Of a stretch of DNA of 24,839 bases, positions 11,601 through 17,855 are shown piece after piece. The translations under genes and the position numbers were made by a program. The stretch's first letter is position 1, and each line of letters begins with the position of its first letter. The DNA lies in IMG/VR virus record IMGVR_UViG_3300010150_000155, positions 1 to 24,839 of that record; one strand, 5' to 3'. The notes under the pieces were generated by a model. It saw only the letters and a program-made list of their open reading frames with translations, did no database searches and was not told the origin of the DNA. The stretch comes from a virus.

Positions 11601-13679
11601 TGCCGATCCATCTACTTTAGAAGTATTGGGTAGGGAGAGAGTTACTTTCTTACCAGATATTGCTCTAATTTTTGCATTATCAGCAATTTTGGGTCCAACA
11701 ATAGTTTGACCAATACTTAAATTTCTTGCACTATCAACAACAATTTCAAGTTCACCCTTATCACCAGTTGCCTGAATTTCTGGTGTTCCGACAAAAACCG
11801 TACAGAAATAATCTATTTTACTATCACCAATATATTCCCACTCAATTCTACCAATTCTCTTAATACCAAAAATATGAGTTGGAGATGCCGAACTATCTGT
11901 AGTTCCCGTAGTTTTTGATATGTATAGATTATCACCAAGATATCTTTCTTGACCTTCTTCTACATATTCGTTATTTGCATACTGTTTTCTAGTTTTGTAT
12001 CTACCAAAAGCAACAACTTCAGTTCCAATAATCTTTGAACCATTATCAGAAGTAGTGCAATTGAAAAATTGATTTGCAGATCTCTCAGAATATTCTACTT
12101 TAAAACCATCAATATAAACAATACCATTAGTTACTGGAAATCCAGAAGCATCGTCAACTGTAATTACAGTGTCAGTATGATCAAATTGATGTGTGAGTTG
12201 TGTAGATGACGGTAAATAGATATCATTGAAATCATCATTGATATCAATATCAATTTCATATACAGGTTTACCAATGCTATCAATTTTAGAAATAAAACTA
12301 GCTTCGGTGGAGTTTGATTTTACACCAAAAATTTCATCTTCTTTCTGCAATAAAGTTACATAATCTGGAGGTAAAATTTTATCATTATTAATTGTTTCTA
12401 ATGAACCTTCAATAATTTCAATTCTAGCAACTTTTTTACCAAGATAAGTAGATTCTGAAGATCTAAACAGATAATCTTTTGGAAATTCTATATCTGGATC
12501 TTGAGAAATAAACTCAAAACTTTTTACAAATCCTCTAGCTAATTCACCAGAATCTGAAATTAATTCATCAGTATTTGTAAAGAAACCAATAATGTTTGTG
12601 AGTGTAAGTTCTCCAGTATTGAAATCCCAGCTCTCAACAATACCTGTACCATTACCAGAAATAGAAGTTACAGTTTCTTCTTCACCAAAATCCCTTTCTC
12701 TGACAAATGCAGTAATAGGACCAACATAATTAGATCCTGCATCATCAATTGTGATACCAGTATAATTTGGGTCAATTGTAGAACCTTCTACAATGCCTCC
12801 ATTGCTATCAATATTAGCTACCGAAAGAACAGCAGTATTATTTGCAATATTAACACCCTGACCACTACCAAAAATTTCAATAACAGGTGTATTGATTAAT
12901 ACACCACCACTTGTTCTATTATCATATCCAGAACCACCTTCAGTTACCTGTGCATTACCAATACTACCATCAAAGTTAACAATTTTGATTGTAGCATTAA
13001 TTCCTCTATTTTTCAGTCTAAATCTAATTTTCTTATCATTAAACAGAATTCTGAACAAAATTCGGTGAGAATTTAAGCTACCTTTGGCAGAATAAAATGA
13101 TCTAATTTGAGATAAGAAATTAGATAATTCCAATTCCTCTACAAGATTTTCTGGGATACCTACTGCAATCTCAGATTTAATTCTTCTAAGAAATTCATTG
13201 GTGTATGCAAAAGCAATATTGATTACTTCATCCAGTGCAAAATGATCATCTGCAATAGAAGTTGTTAAAACAACTTCAGAAAGCGGAATACTAGTAAGAA
13301 TTAATGCAGATGTACCTCTTACACAGTTTTGAAATTGTGTATCAGTTTTAGATCCGTAGTAAACAATTTCTTTACCAATTTGAATGTAACCTTTATCAGG
13401 AAAACCAGTTGTATCAGATACATCAATAGTAGTTACATTAGTATTAATATCTGTTGATAATTTAGTTTTCTCTACAAGTTCACTTTTTCTAAAATAAGAT
13501 ACATTATAGTACTCAAGTAAATTTTCAGCAATATCTAATGGCTGATTTTTTAATTCTTGAGATTCATAGTATGATTTTAAAAATGTAATGAACGTAGAAC
13601 TATCTTCCCTGACAAATTGAGGGAATTGATTTTCAATGAGATGTGAAAGATCTACAGTTTTATCTACTAAGAATTTCAT
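2676..13679 (-). CDS. Giant modular baseplate/fibre protein in the gp7 position (YHYH domain, NGVxQ and GGSGY beta-repeats)
   Basis: 3667 aa from the ATG at 13679. That ATG overlaps the gp6 stop as ATGA and has AGGTG (13683-13687) 3 nt upstream; the alternative GTG at 13685 lies inside this ribosome site, so I reject it. Residues 1-60 are helical (LSHLIENQFPQFVREDSSTF) and 190-222 read IRSFYSAKGSLNSHRILFRI, a pattern I associate with cyanophage wedge proteins at the gp7 position; T4 gp7 is 1032 aa. Then come beta-modules: about 11 GG(S/A)GY-type units (near 249, 1205, 1294, 1334, 1898, 1973, 2014, 3447, 3575, 3618), a YHYH-type domain (about 1495-1605; GWSYDGHPIYCKYGY and NGRFCVTPEFPNGAYCYFMV), and about 14 NGVxQ units, three near 820-980 and the rest 2290-3345. 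Three DxSGFP-type units lie near 76-125, 495-548 and 3522-3660. Inferred role: baseplate wedge base plus a long fibre-like extension. Homology to T4 gp7 itself is not proven. Confidence 0.7.
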   Translation of the reverse strand: MKFLVDKTVDLSHLIENQFPQFVREDSSTFITFLKSYYESQELKNQPLDIAENLLEYYNVSYFRKSELVEKTKLSTDINTNVTTIDVSDTTGFPDKGYIQIGKEIVYYGSKTDTQFQNCVRGTSALILTSIPLSEVVLTTSIADDHFALDEVINIAFAYTNEFLRRIKSEIAVGIPENLVEELELSNFLSQIRSFYSAKGSLNSHRILFRILFNDKKIRFRLKNRGINATIKIVNFDGSIGNAQVTEGGSGYDNRTSGGVLINTPVIEIFGSGQGVNIANNTAVLSVANIDSNGGIVEGSTIDPNYTGITIDDAGSNYVGPITAFVRERDFGEEETVTSISGNGTGIVESWDFNTGELTLTNIIGFFTNTDELISDSGELARGFVKSFEFISQDPDIEFPKDYLFRSSESTYLGKKVARIEIIEGSLETINNDKILPPDYVTLLQKEDEIFGVKSNSTEASFISKIDSIGKPVYEIDIDINDDFNDIYLPSSTQLTHQFDHTDTVITVDDASGFPVTNGIVYIDGFKVEYSERSANQFFNCTTSDNGSKIIGTEVVAFGRYKTRKQYANNEYVEEGQERYLGDNLYISKTTGTTDSSASPTHIFGIKRIGRIEWEYIGDSKIDYFCTVFVGTPEIQATGDKGELEIVVDSARNLSIGQTIVGPKIADNAKIRAISGKKVTLSLPNTSKVDGSAIVSQAVARIIAVVDTVTIEKSGALFSEQIYEFDGSDHQDFEGIEYSSWNINSDHNLDTDNDYIGVTGIYDFTEQGTGHVYTSSSAIPPYTSGKNRTFTQVFDGYTNAFVTGINPLVPESLLVFRNAVLQELNTNYFLVNDVINFNTVPLSSENVYTRYFTNPSQVSKISVTQGGTFFDIVLNTSDTLTRDEIFIFVNGVLQVGSAFSYTDSNKTASFLNDVVTVGTDDILVYTIDSADILDPITTTSSLSYTLQNSGSNYTTATTDSVIVAINGVIQQPTTSYTISGSTITIAKENSGAQLTVIDCGSGLTTESLSTLSGINLDRNNYKLQKLVKRIPFPSSIINNNIVRKSKSLSPTDTSAAVGITIDGIQYNSVKGNFAYYGAVKSLTIGNAGDYQVAYDANGNFDKSGLPTLTLLKNGDESADITVPNGTIDIAASIQKVNFQLIESSILPNFTGFSAKPKIEVINNNPLVNGIRQNPAGFKDAVLDVGFAEGTIDNILIIDGGYGYTEAPTIRISGGGKFTTYDVPLKNSSNEDLIFVFTGPIISGSSSSDKIVLTNELGSKFTSNPTVTIDDGSQARISLVVSNGKVVTVQILDGGKNFFVEPILTVISKDSGSGAVLRPEISGGKIVDISVINSGSGYSIPPAVSIANNSKTGSISAELKKWTFNIAERFITGVDEFGGYVFDESTGDNYEIEEVPTGSSSSIKLKEAFTSTDIIVGMEVSNPLFSPGTFVAGVDVANKIVLLSKSEITPQKAFLLVGKKVTISQGDDRVRGDLSVSEVLSSSFPESRLKFQYLQLINTSKFETQYNITSSQHSKIVGWSYDGHPIYCKYGYTSALDNTSGISEQTSSYKLSGNRKNGPTIENYPLGSFIEDYEYINGHGTLDQFNGRFCVTPEFPNGAYCYFMVDEYPHVIGTQFFSDPDFYNIVQNRTNDQIPKRLIRKNDASNDHFPTEIKNLNKTLLRTAYTSTGSVDSVYIEKKGKNYRTGDYLLFNNDGTAGNGALAYVSSVESPPVTDAVVNNDKKEIEFTFSGPHNIIKNDVIFIDLFKETTTTEINLDLLSDIVEYIGSKQLYSVILERNKKYRIKFATSRSYNLSFDSLNFNPYHQKGIELNSTYFDVDPSNIPSKIFVHTDNSIFELSVVTSPLVGRYIVKESDVNKFTLPLKDTINSVTISSLDFSIRSKGATGPIKSINIVNGGAGYRSLPEVTTVTSDTGTGAILSANSNTIGSLKNIEYVSYGDQFYGSRNVRNYLNLPVTVKVKSNFEITDVEVVNRGQNYLLNPFHKVNGLSGNTNIEFKFSVGEVMNATVIDGGSGFDDKPTIELFSQNGGSGATFNVSIGRKNLNVGDTVSVASGAVAKILSVDTKSSTLELLVSSGEFKVDDTILSSDGKNYGVITDINDARAYTQSSAYGNISAKFAGSAGHISDDFQRMQDNIYYQDWSYSISNEKNTKDWRSEILENTHPSGFRLFGKSRIHSRKSILGRSQNIVRSAVTFKATISSLLDLNVGAPGCKKQILYINADPNQYKVYDILFGTQSEELGLIIEVGPNYLIVALRDGEFEINEFVINVTRLVPMGANSTLLKTIFSVNGIVQTPDLSYDVKGLNIVPNFTIYPGDELVSYRLTTPYTSIDLSGVNSNKQINLTVNEIPYVVTDSDKLIVSMNGVIQRNTNYSIVNNSTLQFNTNITDKPTFALYHPQLAAITFTGSVGTTFDLGFTPSDNCKLLIFFEGINQSHHLTDFTVSGSTITFPQSVNPSEIFGWQIDETVECEKLNVSNIISKQVKGKNLICNEAKNVTLKIQSDNVKKPNGFFELEKETIDGTLYLDGTTAHGFGSRFKYSNPEYSTSHVEVINDITSQFNGSTTTFDLTINATDPYVPVDGENSLMVTVNGIIVPENEYSVSGSQITFSIAPVVGVTCAIRDFVGSYVANDNTKRGAELDQFNVFNGTRTRFNLSDNGVPETVSNGTDLFTVKNNVLLRPDVHLNAVDSRPNVQLQVAAANKVTYTDVPVSSDVVKLMSFNRQLVPNNHRNWVLDRNEHFDSVRTTFTLLHSYDAECDDLVNEDPGVESLVVVRNGVYQYPTTDYDLITPVDPHNINTGSGSYRIQFVDPPRPTEDVFIMFHVNDANNFHDLTDGLSQTSSTVLSYTGNITNASTKVPFVYVDGVYQDQNSYTWDNAASTLTFTGTNLPTLATDQVEFHAKLGELRPQNVYGDILNANLVVLQRDNHNEVLVPTVNNTFTVTQRSGSTTISGTDVVNIVQRSSTLTIGTNHYRITNLNLNTLVMYDDPSNTFVAFDGVIQEPGVAYDHSGSGTASSTGIGNGEKYSAISIPMGVGYLAAIDIVEFGASTGRQRSVDEINQVYDGSRTKFRLLLDGIKYTNYTAFEDIIISKNNVILHPGVDYTLLNQGGISLLGCITFTVAPVPGDDIWMVGMYDNELITLTPVTSQVYNTSRALSAAEQESIIFVQNNHTKYGLGRGAEFTSTTQMNFDTTTTTSTPFAILTTTGKVLDYIHTPYDSSRTQFNLFLEEENFIPNGSFDNDAVVDPRNIFVTKNGSVLTPVVDYNVTGTIDSRIIFTSAPAPGDIIFIKTHGLVKQLDTITGSGVTSYNLTDSSSAYYPNALIGRPREFENQIVAVKNGLVLDPLRDYYVHDNVVRFTTAPTASDSIKLYDYMSKASDIAVESYSQQVEVGDSIFIPGESDRRQVTAVHSPTVMELNTPTGITSPSGLTATSTVSGGNLTSVNVTAGGTGYPRKMKFRTYGIGNSASANSFIDPIKGGEIKNTVVIDYKGHNLANTTLVPTYEAYVVRDTVLSSSDVHFGTKLTSDITTTSTTIPVAGTVMAPESTVSVTITSSSGNNAVLQPFVLGGKIVSVDIEVGGSGYEDTDSVLVTTNGGGQGAVLEVTLDVSGVITAVDVINGGVGYDSYKAFINNEAIEYTNHDSTNLKGVTRGIAGTTAATATTDTKVIFAG

Positions 13680-15682
13680 GAGCACCTATTCGGATCTTGT
13701 TCTGGTGTGAGGTTGTCGATTGTATCAATATTGTTAGGATCATCAATTTCACCATCAATAGTACTACCGTCGTCTGAAGGTAAATTTGGATCCCCTGTAA
13801 CACCGTCAGATGATGGTACAGGCAATTCTGTAAATGGTTCTAGATCTGTAGGAGTTACGTCTAGAGGATTATCAATAATAACAATATCACCAATTTCAAT
13901 ATCGGGATATGTTTCGCCGTCAACATCCAAGTTTGGTGTTGTTGGCACCGCACAAATATTTATTGTGGCATCATCACAGGATGCCACAGAGAAAGAAAAT
14001 TCACCAGTTTCAAAATCAATTGAACCAACACTTCTCAAGAAATTTCCTTTATCGTCAACCAAGTAAATATTTTCATCAATAACACAATTTCCAGCACCAA
14101 AAGACTTTATACAAAGTCTAACTGGATTAGCTATACCTGGACTACAGAAAAATGTAGATGTAACAGCACAATGACTATCTAATTTACTTTCTACCGAAGT
14201 AAAGAACGAACCATTATATTTTGTCTCAATATTATTATTTTTTTCTAATCTTGTAACTACACAAGTTTTAACTTTAATATTACTAAATGTAATTGAATCA
14301 TCTAAATTTTGAATTTCAGAAAGAATATTTGACTGTGAATATACACCGCCAAAATTCTTGAATGCATCAGAATTTTCAAAATCTACAATTAAATCAGTAA
14401 TTAGTTTATTAAATTCAGTAGGTGTTTTTCTAGTCTTATTTTGATCATATACAACAAATGGATTTAAATTGATTGTATATCTCTTGGGATCTCTGATTTC
14501 TGGCGTAATAGATCCTACAACAAAACTCTTTAAATCAGTAAGGATTCTAGATTTTTCAGAATTACTAACAACTTCACCCACTTTTGGTTTGATTGTAATA
14601 AAAACTTTGCCATATTCGGGTGGATTTAATGTTTCACCACCAACTACTTTAACGAGATCAGCATTTCCATATAATTGCATAATTAGTGATTCATAATCAC
14701 TAGTAGTTACTGCTCTACCTTGAGATGCATAATATCTAGGTGCTCTATACTTAATAGATGCAATACTTTCAAATTCAGAACCACCATCAGTAAATTCTGT
14801 ATTTAATTGAAAATTGATGTTACTTAAAGGAATTTTTTGAATTACTCCACTAGAGATATAATCAATACCGCCAACGAATGTAAAAGCAGATTCCTTCACA
14901 TTGTTTAATGCACCACCAGCGGTTGAAATATATTCAATATTTACAATTTCTCCATTCTGTAATTTTCTACCAATTACATCATCACCAAAAATAACCTCAT
15001 ATTGTTGATCTTGTATTTCTTCGACAAAAAATACTGTATCAGATTGTGATACATTTACAATAGTATTTTTCTTAGTATACCTAATAGAAGATGATGATGT
15101 AGCATCATCTTTTACCGATACTTTAATACTTTCAGAATCAATAAAGTTATTGGGAATAATAAAACGTTGATGTTCATTTGAAGTATCTACTGTATATGAA
15201 ATGTTGAAAGAAGTACCTTCAAACAAATCAACATCCCTAAAAACTACCTCATCAGAACCAGCTGGTACTGACAAATTAATAGGTTCTCTTGAAATAAACG
15301 TATAATTTTTCTTTTCAAATTTTGTGGAAAGAACAGCACCAGATTTTAAAGAAATCTTGTCAATATTTAAACTACTCAGTCCATCTACTGTAATATCAAC
15401 CGTTGCTTTTGCAGAAGTAAATGATCCTGCAGTATATCCTAATTTTTTAGCTTGCGAAACAATATTATCTCTCAATACAGCAGTATCAAGATTTAATTCG
15501 TTTGACGCCATATTGACGTTGTATGTTGTATACAACGTATTATATGCTAGGATATCAACTAGCATCGACAAGTTTGATCCGTCAAAGTCATAATCAGTAA
15601 ATTCTGACTTTGTTTTGATGTAATTTTTAATCGATGCTCTGAGTTGATTAAACTCAAGCGCTGATACTGTTGGTAATTCCAT
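13676..15682 (-). CDS. 6: Baseplate wedge subunit gp6
   Basis: 668 aa, against 660 for T4 gp6. The start MELPTVSALEFNQLRASIKN, then SEFTDYDFDGSNLSMLVDIL and AYNTLYTTYNVNMASNELNL (about 25-65), and the central RAPRYYASQGRAVTTSDYES (about 310-328) are characteristic of gp6, the wedge protein that dimerises into the continuous ring around the baseplate hub and is related to P2-type gpJ. The start ATG follows the gp25 stop with no gap, and the end overlaps the next gene as ATGA, so all three are likely translated in step. Unusual: the last 150 residues hold eight cysteines and then an acidic, Pro-rich, probably disordered tail (about 590-668), which I do not recall from T4 gp6. Confidence 0.9.
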   Translation of the reverse strand: MELPTVSALEFNQLRASIKNYIKTKSEFTDYDFDGSNLSMLVDILAYNTLYTTYNVNMASNELNLDTAVLRDNIVSQAKKLGYTAGSFTSAKATVDITVDGLSSLNIDKISLKSGAVLSTKFEKKNYTFISREPINLSVPAGSDEVVFRDVDLFEGTSFNISYTVDTSNEHQRFIIPNNFIDSESIKVSVKDDATSSSSIRYTKKNTIVNVSQSDTVFFVEEIQDQQYEVIFGDDVIGRKLQNGEIVNIEYISTAGGALNNVKESAFTFVGGIDYISSGVIQKIPLSNINFQLNTEFTDGGSEFESIASIKYRAPRYYASQGRAVTTSDYESLIMQLYGNADLVKVVGGETLNPPEYGKVFITIKPKVGEVVSNSEKSRILTDLKSFVVGSITPEIRDPKRYTINLNPFVVYDQNKTRKTPTEFNKLITDLIVDFENSDAFKNFGGVYSQSNILSEIQNLDDSITFSNIKVKTCVVTRLEKNNNIETKYNGSFFTSVESKLDSHCAVTSTFFCSPGIANPVRLCIKSFGAGNCVIDENIYLVDDKGNFLRSVGSIDFETGEFSFSVASCDDATINICAVPTTPNLDVDGETYPDIEIGDIVIIDNPLDVTPTDLEPFTELPVPSSDGVTGDPNLPSDDGSTIDGEIDDPNNIDTIDNLTPEQDPNRCS

Positions 15683-16132
15683 TTAACTTTCTCTAACTAA
15701 AATGAAGTCTACAATTTGTACTGCTTCAGGAATGCCGACTATAAAGTATTCAACGAAACACTCATATCTATTCATGTCTGTATTAGAATCTACACTAATG
15801 TTTGATAACAAGATCCTTGGTTCATTTTCTTTTAGAACCGTTTCAATCTCTTCAATTAGTGCATTTTCTGAAAATCCAGTGGAGAGTTCAAATAGATATG
15901 ATGATGTTGAAGTCCCAAGGTTAGGTTGAAAGAAACGTTCACCGATTTGCGTCAATACAAGGTTTTTTACAGCCTGTTTGATGGCTTCTTCATTTTTTAG
16001 AGTTACGATATCTTTCGTAATTGGATTCTTGGAGAAATTAAAGCTTATATCTTTAAAAGCTCTAGAAGTTTTACCCAAATAGGTATCAACCATTTGGGTA
16101 GGTGCTGTGGACCTGGATGCGCTAAAAGACAA
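15683..16132 (-). CDS. 25: Baseplate wedge subunit gp25
   Basis: 149 aa from a TTG start. The body (TYLGKTSRAFKDISFNF, ITKDIVTLKNEEAIKQAVKN, LTQIGERFFQPNLGTS, ENEPRILLSNISV) is the gp25/gpW-like lysozyme-fold family that nucleates sheath assembly and joins the wedge to gp6; T4 gp25 is 132 aa. The family's EPR motif is present near residue 108. The start is uncertain: the TTG at 16132 has no clear ribosome site, and the first ATG (16093, residue 14) has none either; an in-frame TAG at 16148-16150 limits extension. A weak late-promoter-like TATATAGT (16155-16162) lies 22 nt upstream. The gene adjoins gp6 directly, the usual T4-like order. Confidence 0.88.
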   Translation of the reverse strand: MSFSASRSTAPTQMVDTYLGKTSRAFKDISFNFSKNPITKDIVTLKNEEAIKQAVKNLVLTQIGERFFQPNLGTSTSSYLFELSTGFSENALIEEIETVLKENEPRILLSNISVDSNTDMNRYECFVEYFIVGIPEAVQIVDFILVRES

Positions 16133-16164
16133 GGCACTAAACAGTATCTATCGTACTATATATG

Positions 16165-16299
16165 CTAGCTTTTAGGTTCTTTCTTATCTACGTTTTTCTT
16201 TTGTATTTTTTTCATATATTTTTCAGAATCTATTTGGGTAATCAGAGTCATTCCTGATTTAATAAATTCTTGACTTTTATCTGTTGGTGAAATACCCAT
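16165..16299 (-). CDS. Small lysine-rich protein of unknown function (44 aa)
   Basis: Short frame starting MGISPTDKSQEFIKSGMTLI and ending in a Lys-rich tail (KKIQKKNVDKKEPKS). An AAGGA site lies about 9-10 nt before the ATG, overlapping the end of the 211-aa gene upstream, which supports real translation. It is charged, with no membrane segment or cysteine. It is the last gene of the small-gene cassette and ends 32 nt before gp25. Function unknown. Confidence 0.65.
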   Translation of the reverse strand: MGISPTDKSQEFIKSGMTLITQIDSEKYMKKIQKKNVDKKEPKS

Positions 16300-16310
16300 G
16301 TTTTTTTTCC

Positions 16311-16946
16311 TTATTTACTATCTAGGTTTTTTACTTCGTACATATAGTGATCCGAAGTCTCCATTCTTCTTTTATTTTCTACGCTATACACTGTAGTATC
16401 AATCTCAAATCCAGGATTCTCTGTAATACGATTAAATGTCCATGCATTATCGTACCAAATAATACGATTATTAGGATATGCATAATAATTACCAGTCTCT
16501 ACCTTAAACAGGTGAGCACACTTATGTTCTGGTGTTTCTGAGTAATTTAGATCGGGAACACCCTTGTTTTCCCACGACCAATCCAACGTGAACATATAAT
16601 CACCCAATGCTTTTTTACCATCAGGTCGAATTAGTTGAGCTTGCAAACCACCAAGTCTCTGTCTCCTCTGTACGTCAACATAAGGACTAAAACAGTCCCA
16701 GTACATAATGTCTTCCAATGGTTCAATAACCGCATCTGGTTTCCAACAGAACGCATGTAAAGGTCGTCTTGTCCAGTTAACACCATTCTCTAAAAATGCT
16801 TCAAACAATGGAACACGTTTTTCCATGCTAGCAACACTATGGACATCTGCTTTGGTAACTTCACCATGTCCTTTTTTATGATTGTAAAGGAACTCATTAC
16901 GGATGTAACAAGACCAGTCAGGTAAACTGTGATTTAAGTAAGCCAA
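16311..16946 (-). CDS. Conserved-looking protein of unknown function (211 aa), TTG start
   Basis: Starts MAYLNHSLPDWSCYIRNEFL. It is rich in Trp and Tyr (for example NWTRRPLHAFCWKP, MYWDCFSPYVDV, FTLDWSWENKG, NNRIIWYDNAWTFNRITEN), which suggests a compact folded globular protein without membrane segments. I do not recognise a named domain or catalytic motif. The TTG start is well supported by AGGAG 7 nt upstream and no ATG nearby fits. It overlaps the SET-domain gene by 13 nt and is followed 11 nt later by the 44-aa gene, so it belongs to the same transcript. A structural or host-takeover role is equally possible. Confidence 0.75.
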   Translation of the reverse strand: MAYLNHSLPDWSCYIRNEFLYNHKKGHGEVTKADVHSVASMEKRVPLFEAFLENGVNWTRRPLHAFCWKPDAVIEPLEDIMYWDCFSPYVDVQRRQRLGGLQAQLIRPDGKKALGDYMFTLDWSWENKGVPDLNYSETPEHKCAHLFKVETGNYYAYPNNRIIWYDNAWTFNRITENPGFEIDTTVYSVENKRRMETSDHYMYEVKNLDSK

Positions 16947-17338
16947 TCTCTTTCTCCTAAAAAATAGTAATCAGTAAGTTCTATACCTTCAGGAATATCC
17001 TTAATAGCGTATAGTTTGCCCGTGTCTTTATTATATGCGACATTTGGGTCATGTGAGTGATTGATATAGTATTGAGTACTTAATTTGTCCAAATCACTAT
17101 CAATCCAGAACCCTTCTTCATCGCAATAAGTCAGAGTTTCAAGTCTAGATCTTAAACGATCATCAACATCAGTCCATAGTACATATTCCTGTTTTGCAGG
17201 AGTGAATATACATGTATCCTTAGGAATGTTTATTAAAGAGAAAACACCCACTCCTTCACAGACTTTACTGGGGGCAAGGTAAGTGTATAAAATTAAAGAA
17301 TATAATCTATGGACTGGGGAGTTCATAATCGGGTTCAT
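16934..17338 (-). CDS. SET-domain protein, putative protein-lysine methyltransferase (134 aa)
   Basis: SET-domain landmarks are visible in order: VCEGVGVFSLINIPKDTCIF (26-45), the GxG-type strand and turn that begins the fold; YYINHSHDPNV (90-100), the NHSxxPN motif that helps form the S-adenosylmethionine pocket and pseudoknot; and AIKDIPEGIELTDYYFLGE (111-129), corresponding to the usual 'AxRDIxxGEELTxxY' with the catalytic Tyr. The length matches a minimal SET domain with no pre- or post-SET zinc modules. The expected chemistry is methyl transfer from AdoMet to a lysine; the substrate is unknown. Start may be Met1 (17338) or Met5 (17326); neither has a strong ribosome site, and the gene overlaps the 71-aa gene by 20-32 nt, so coupled translation is likely. 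Confidence 0.75.
   Translation of the reverse strand: MNPIMNSPVHRLYSLILYTYLAPSKVCEGVGVFSLINIPKDTCIFTPAKQEYVLWTDVDDRLRSRLETLTYCDEEGFWIDSDLDKLSTQYYINHSHDPNVAYNKDTGKLYAIKDIPEGIELTDYYFLGERDWLT
16954..16958 (-). promoter_or_regulatory. Ribosome binding site AGGAG fixing the TTG start of the 211-aa gene
   Basis: The minus strand reads AGGAG followed by 7 nt and then TTG-GCT. The site is inside the last codons of the SET gene. It decides for the unusual TTG start over internal ATGs. Confidence 0.7.
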
Positions 17339-17522
17339 TATATTTCAAAAATTCCCAAAAAGTGAGTTTCATCTCTTTTTGAGTCATACCACAGTTTGCT
17401 GCTGCAGCGGGAAGAGTCATTTTTGCACGAAAAAGTGCTTCATTGGACTCTTTAACGTTTTCAGGTGTTGTTTTAACTTTTGATTCAACTATTTTTTTAG
17501 ATCTATTGTTAGATAATCTCAT
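17307..17522 (-). CDS. Small helical protein, possibly helix-turn-helix (71 aa)
   Basis: Basic N-terminus (MRLSNNRSKKIVESKVKTTP) followed by a helical segment, residues 33-58: AKMTLPAAAANCGMTQKEMK then LTFWEFL. The pattern of a helix, a Gly turn (NCGMT) and a second helix resembles a helix-turn-helix of the kind seen in small DNA-binding or sigma-like domains, but this is only suggestive. The ATG overlaps the stop of the 56-aa gene as ATGA. No other function is visible. Confidence 0.7.
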   Translation of the reverse strand: MRLSNNRSKKIVESKVKTTPENVKESNEALFRAKMTLPAAAANCGMTQKEMKLTFWEFLKYNEPDYELPSP

Positions 17523-17689
17523 TCAAGTGCAGATGCAAGACCTTCTGTAAGACGATTTACGTTGTAAGCCATGTATCGATACCCAGTACCAATATACAGT
17601 TGTCCTAGGACCACTGAGACGGTGGCTAGACCCCAAAAAATGTAGTAGAACCTAGACTTGACTTGATATTTTAATTTTTTGTTTTTCAC
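17519..17689 (-). CDS. Small single-span membrane protein (56 aa), GTG start
   Basis: Frame from a GTG at 17687-17689: a Lys-rich N-terminus (MKNKKLKYQVKSRFYY), a hydrophobic segment (about 16-34, IFWGLATVSVVLGQLYIG) and a short C-terminal part (YMAYNVNRLTEGLASALE). The charge pattern predicts one membrane helix with the positive N-terminus inside. GGAG lies about 7 nt before the GTG, the gene overlaps the 67-aa gene by 38 nt and ends in ATGA with the 71-aa gene, so start and end both fit an operon. Function unknown; small phage membrane proteins of this sort could act on the host envelope or on photosynthetic membranes. Confidence 0.72.
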   Translation of the reverse strand: MKNKKLKYQVKSRFYYIFWGLATVSVVLGQLYIGTGYRYMAYNVNRLTEGLASALE

Positions 17690-17855
17690 CAGAATACTCC
17701 GTATTTAATATATGTTCAACTGTAGTAGCTACATCATTCATTGCATCTCTCAATACAGGTCTTTGTCCTGATTCTTGAATACAATCGTTTATATCATCTG
17801 TCAGAGACCATCTCCACAAACTTAAATCTGTAGAATACCACAGTTGTATTTTCAT
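17652..17855 (-). CDS. Small protein of unknown function (67 aa)
   Basis: Starts MKIQLWYSTDLSLWRWSLTD and continues with INDCIQESGQRPVLRDAMND, then VATTVEHILNTEY and a basic end. It looks like a short beta-strand pair (KIQLWYS, WRWSL) followed by amphipathic helices. AAGG lies 6 nt before the ATG. The ATG overlaps the TAA of the basic 47-aa gene by 1 nt (TAATG). No domain recognised. Confidence 0.72.
   Translation of the reverse strand: MKIQLWYSTDLSLWRWSLTDDINDCIQESGQRPVLRDAMNDVATTVEHILNTEYSGEKQKIKISSQV

Noticed and set aside
13680-13685. GTG start two codons upstream for the giant gene
   Set aside because: It lies within the AGGTG ribosome site; the ATG at 13679 gives the ATGA overlap typical of coupled genes.
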